Source of the DNA: Methylobacterium sp. Leaf117
GTDB lineage: Bacteria; Pseudomonadota; Alphaproteobacteria; Rhizobiales; Beijerinckiaceae
NCBI RefSeq assembly: GCF_001422985.1
Contig: NZ_LMNL01000037.1
Span: forward strand, 47,216-111,215
Direction of reading: 5' to 3'
Length of the DNA: 64,000 nucleotides
Made by a program: the position numbers and the translations under genes. Below the pieces are notes generated by a model, which searched no databases, was not told the DNA's origin, and saw only the letters and a program-made list of their open reading frames with translations. Shown in pieces: positions 62,477-64,000 of this stretch (positions within the stretch are counted from its first letter, which is position 1; the number at the start of each line of letters is the position of its first letter).

Positions 62477-63613
62477 CTATTTGGCGTACGTGAAGGTGCC
62501 GTCGTTCCAGACGTAGAGGACGTATCCCTGGGCGGTGACGTCGCCCTTGCTGTCGAAACCGACCGAACCGAGGACGAGGTCGAAGCGCTCCACGTGCAGG
62601 GTGGCGGCGATCCGCTTCGAGTCGGTCGTGTGGGCAAAATTGCCGGCCGCCACGAGGGCCTGCAGCGCGGCGTAGCCATAGATCGTCGATCCCTCGGGCT
62701 CGACACCTTCGGCCTTGAAGGCCGCGACCACGGCAGCGGCCTCGGGCTTCCGGCGCGGGTCGAGATAGAAGGTCATCAGCACGCCGTTGCTCGCTGGCCC
62801 CGCGATGGTGGCGAATTCCTGAGTGGCGATGGCGGAAGTCCCGAACCATTGCGGCTTGAAGCCACGCTCGGCCGAAATCCGCACGAGACGCCCCATCTCG
62901 CGGGCATCCCCGCCGTAATACGCGACAGCGATCCCGGCCTCTTTCAGGCGATCGGCGAGGGCGGCATCATCGGCATCGCCCGCCGCGAAGGCAGTGGCGA
63001 TAGCCTCGTTGATGCCGATGCGATTGAGGTTTTCCTTGGTGGCGGCGGCGAGGTTGCGCGAGCCGGGCGTCAGGTCGTTGAGAATGGCGATCTTCTTGTC
63101 GCGGAACCGCTCGGCGAGGACGGTGGCCGAGAGCTTGGCCTGATCGTCATCGCGCCCGCACACGCGGAAGATCGTCGGCAGACCCCGGTCGGTGAGCTTG
63201 GCGGCGACGGAGGCCGCGGTGATCATCAGCGTGCCGTTGGCGGCATAGACCTCGGAGGCGGCAAGCGACGCGTTCGAACAGACGTGGCCGACCACGAGGC
63301 GCACCCCCTGGGTGGCGTAGTGGTTGGCCACCGCCACGGCCTTGTTGGAGTCGCAGGCATCGTCCTGCACGTCGAGAACGATGGTCTGGCCATCAAGGCC
63401 GCCCTTGGCGTTGGCATCGCGGGCCGCGGCCTGGACACCGCGCAGGACCTGTTCGCCGACCGCAACGTAGGCGCCGGAGCGCGGAACGGCGACGCCAATG
63501 ACCACGTCGGCCCGGGCCGGGGTGGCTCCGACCATCGAGCCGGCGCCGAGGAACAGGCTGCCAGCCAAGCCGCCCGCAAGCCCGAAGCGCCGGGCCGCGC
63601 GTCTGAACCTCAT
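62477..63613 (-). CDS. branched-chain amino acid-type ABC substrate-binding protein
   Basis: 378 residues. Signal peptide with a basic start (MRFRRAARRFGLAGGLAGS) and cut site near ATPARA. The fold is the LivJ/LivK-type periplasmic binding protein: VVIGVAVPRSGAYVAVGEQVLRGVQAA, VVGHVCSNASLAASEVYA, AAYYGGDAREMGRLV and IYGYAALQALVAAGN. Ligand not known; no LivHMGF genes are adjacent. The start at 63613 is selected because the signal peptide begins there; an in-frame frame extends to 63757 without membrane logic. Confidence 0.88.
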   Translation of the reverse strand: MRFRRAARRFGLAGGLAGSLFLGAGSMVGATPARADVVIGVAVPRSGAYVAVGEQVLRGVQAAARDANAKGGLDGQTIVLDVQDDACDSNKAVAVANHYATQGVRLVVGHVCSNASLAASEVYAANGTLMITAASVAAKLTDRGLPTIFRVCGRDDDQAKLSATVLAERFRDKKIAILNDLTPGSRNLAAATKENLNRIGINEAIATAFAAGDADDAALADRLKEAGIAVAYYGGDAREMGRLVRISAERGFKPQWFGTSAIATQEFATIAGPASNGVLMTFYLDPRRKPEAAAVVAAFKAEGVEPEGSTIYGYAALQALVAAGNFAHTTDSKRIAATLHVERFDLVLGSVGFDSKGDVTAQGYVLYVWNDGTFTYAK

Positions 63614-63822
63614 CCCGCCCCGTCTCACGCCTCGGTCGACCTCGCTGAAAGATAGAGGCGGATCGGCCTGCCGCCAAGGTTCGGCGTGCACCGGGTCCAC
63701 GACCCGTTGCCTTCCGGCATCGAACCGGGCCTGTGCGACCCGTGCGCGATGCTGCACGAGAACGCAAGAGGGAGCTTCGGCGCGGGCGTCAGGCGGCGAT
63801 GCCAGATGCCCGCAGCGCCACC

Positions 63823-64000
63823 TTACCGGGCCGTCGCGTAGAGGGAAGCGCCGGCCGAGACCGGAGCGGTGACGGTAGAGAAGACGGAGAGGACCTTCTG
63901 AACCTCGGTGAAGGGGGCGTTGGAGACGTAGACGAGATCGCGATTGCGCATGCGGAAGGCCTGGGTCAGGAACAGGCTGTTGGGGTCGCGCATGTTGATG
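63823..64000 (-). CDS. polysaccharide export protein, C-terminal end (partial)
   Basis: The last 58 residues of a protein that begins outside the window, stop TAA at 63825-63823. The visible text includes NMRDPNSLFLTQAFRMRNRD, then VYVSNAPFTEVQKVLSVFS. This matches the end of the Wza/SLBB-type outer-membrane polysaccharide export family (MRDPxSxFLAQxFRMRDxDVxYVxNAP). The family channels capsule or exopolysaccharide across the outer membrane. Linking it to the GT2 gene 15 kb away is not warranted. Confidence 0.75.
   Translation of the reverse strand, partial: INMRDPNSLFLTQAFRMRNRDLVYVSNAPFTEVQKVLSVFSTVTAPVSAGASLYATAR

Overview
The window is a GC-rich, densely coded chromosomal segment of an alphaproteobacterium, most likely of the Rhizobiales/Hyphomicrobiales and plausibly the Methylobacterium group. 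The evidence is the gene order purN-purM / AI-2E permease-hdaA-ppk-ppx, a class I lysyl-tRNA synthetase, a NasT/NasS pair, two small RNAs that look like the alphaproteobacterial ar8 (MmgR/SuhB) family, a DUF1328 membrane peptide and a LytTR membrane regulator. Genus is inference; no rRNA or tRNA gene lies here. No prophage, insertion sequence, integrase or CRISPR array was seen.

Layout. 1-7.3 kb: end of a Hint-domain protein, queF, enolase, a DCC-family thioredoxin-like protein, a DUF1345 membrane protein, an exonuclease/endonuclease/phosphatase protein, a pentapeptide-repeat protein ending in a pore-like domain, and a potassium channel. 7.6-19.9 kb: a CHASE3 hybrid histidine kinase, pyrB, purMN (minus strand), then AI-2E permease, hdaA, ppk and ppx, and a small secreted repeat protein. 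20.3-24.2 kb: a methyltransferase, a Tat-signal formamidase-like protein and a divergent PAS-LuxR regulator. 24.3-32.2 kb (minus strand): transaldolase-phosphoglucose isomerase fusion, transketolase, a GH15 glucoamylase/trehalase-like enzyme and a membrane-anchored hypothetical protein.

32.4-46.4 kb is a complete nitrate assimilation locus on the plus strand: nasT (ANTAR antiterminator), nasS (nitrate sensor), nrtA-nrtB-nrtD (uptake), an FAD oxidoreductase, nirA (siroheme nitrite reductase), a flavin reductase carrying an iron-sulfur segment in place of a flavodoxin domain, nasA (nitrate reductase) and cysG (siroheme synthesis). Between nasS and nrtA I can read a leader with two hairpins whose six-base loops both carry A at position 1 and G at position 4. 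The second hairpin overlaps the left arm of an intrinsic terminator, and a sigma-54-like GG-N10-GC element lies just upstream. This is a coherent NasT-dependent antitermination switch.

46.5-64 kb: SCO protein, DapA-family aldolase, a GspE_N-like/GT2 glycosyltransferase divergent from a substrate-binding protein, a LytTR regulator divergent from an alpha/beta hydrolase, an MFS transporter, lysK, then a minus-strand block (SDR, DUF1328, ClC channel, class II photolyase) flanked by two inverted copies of the small RNA, two orphan solute-binding proteins, and the 3' end of a polysaccharide export gene.
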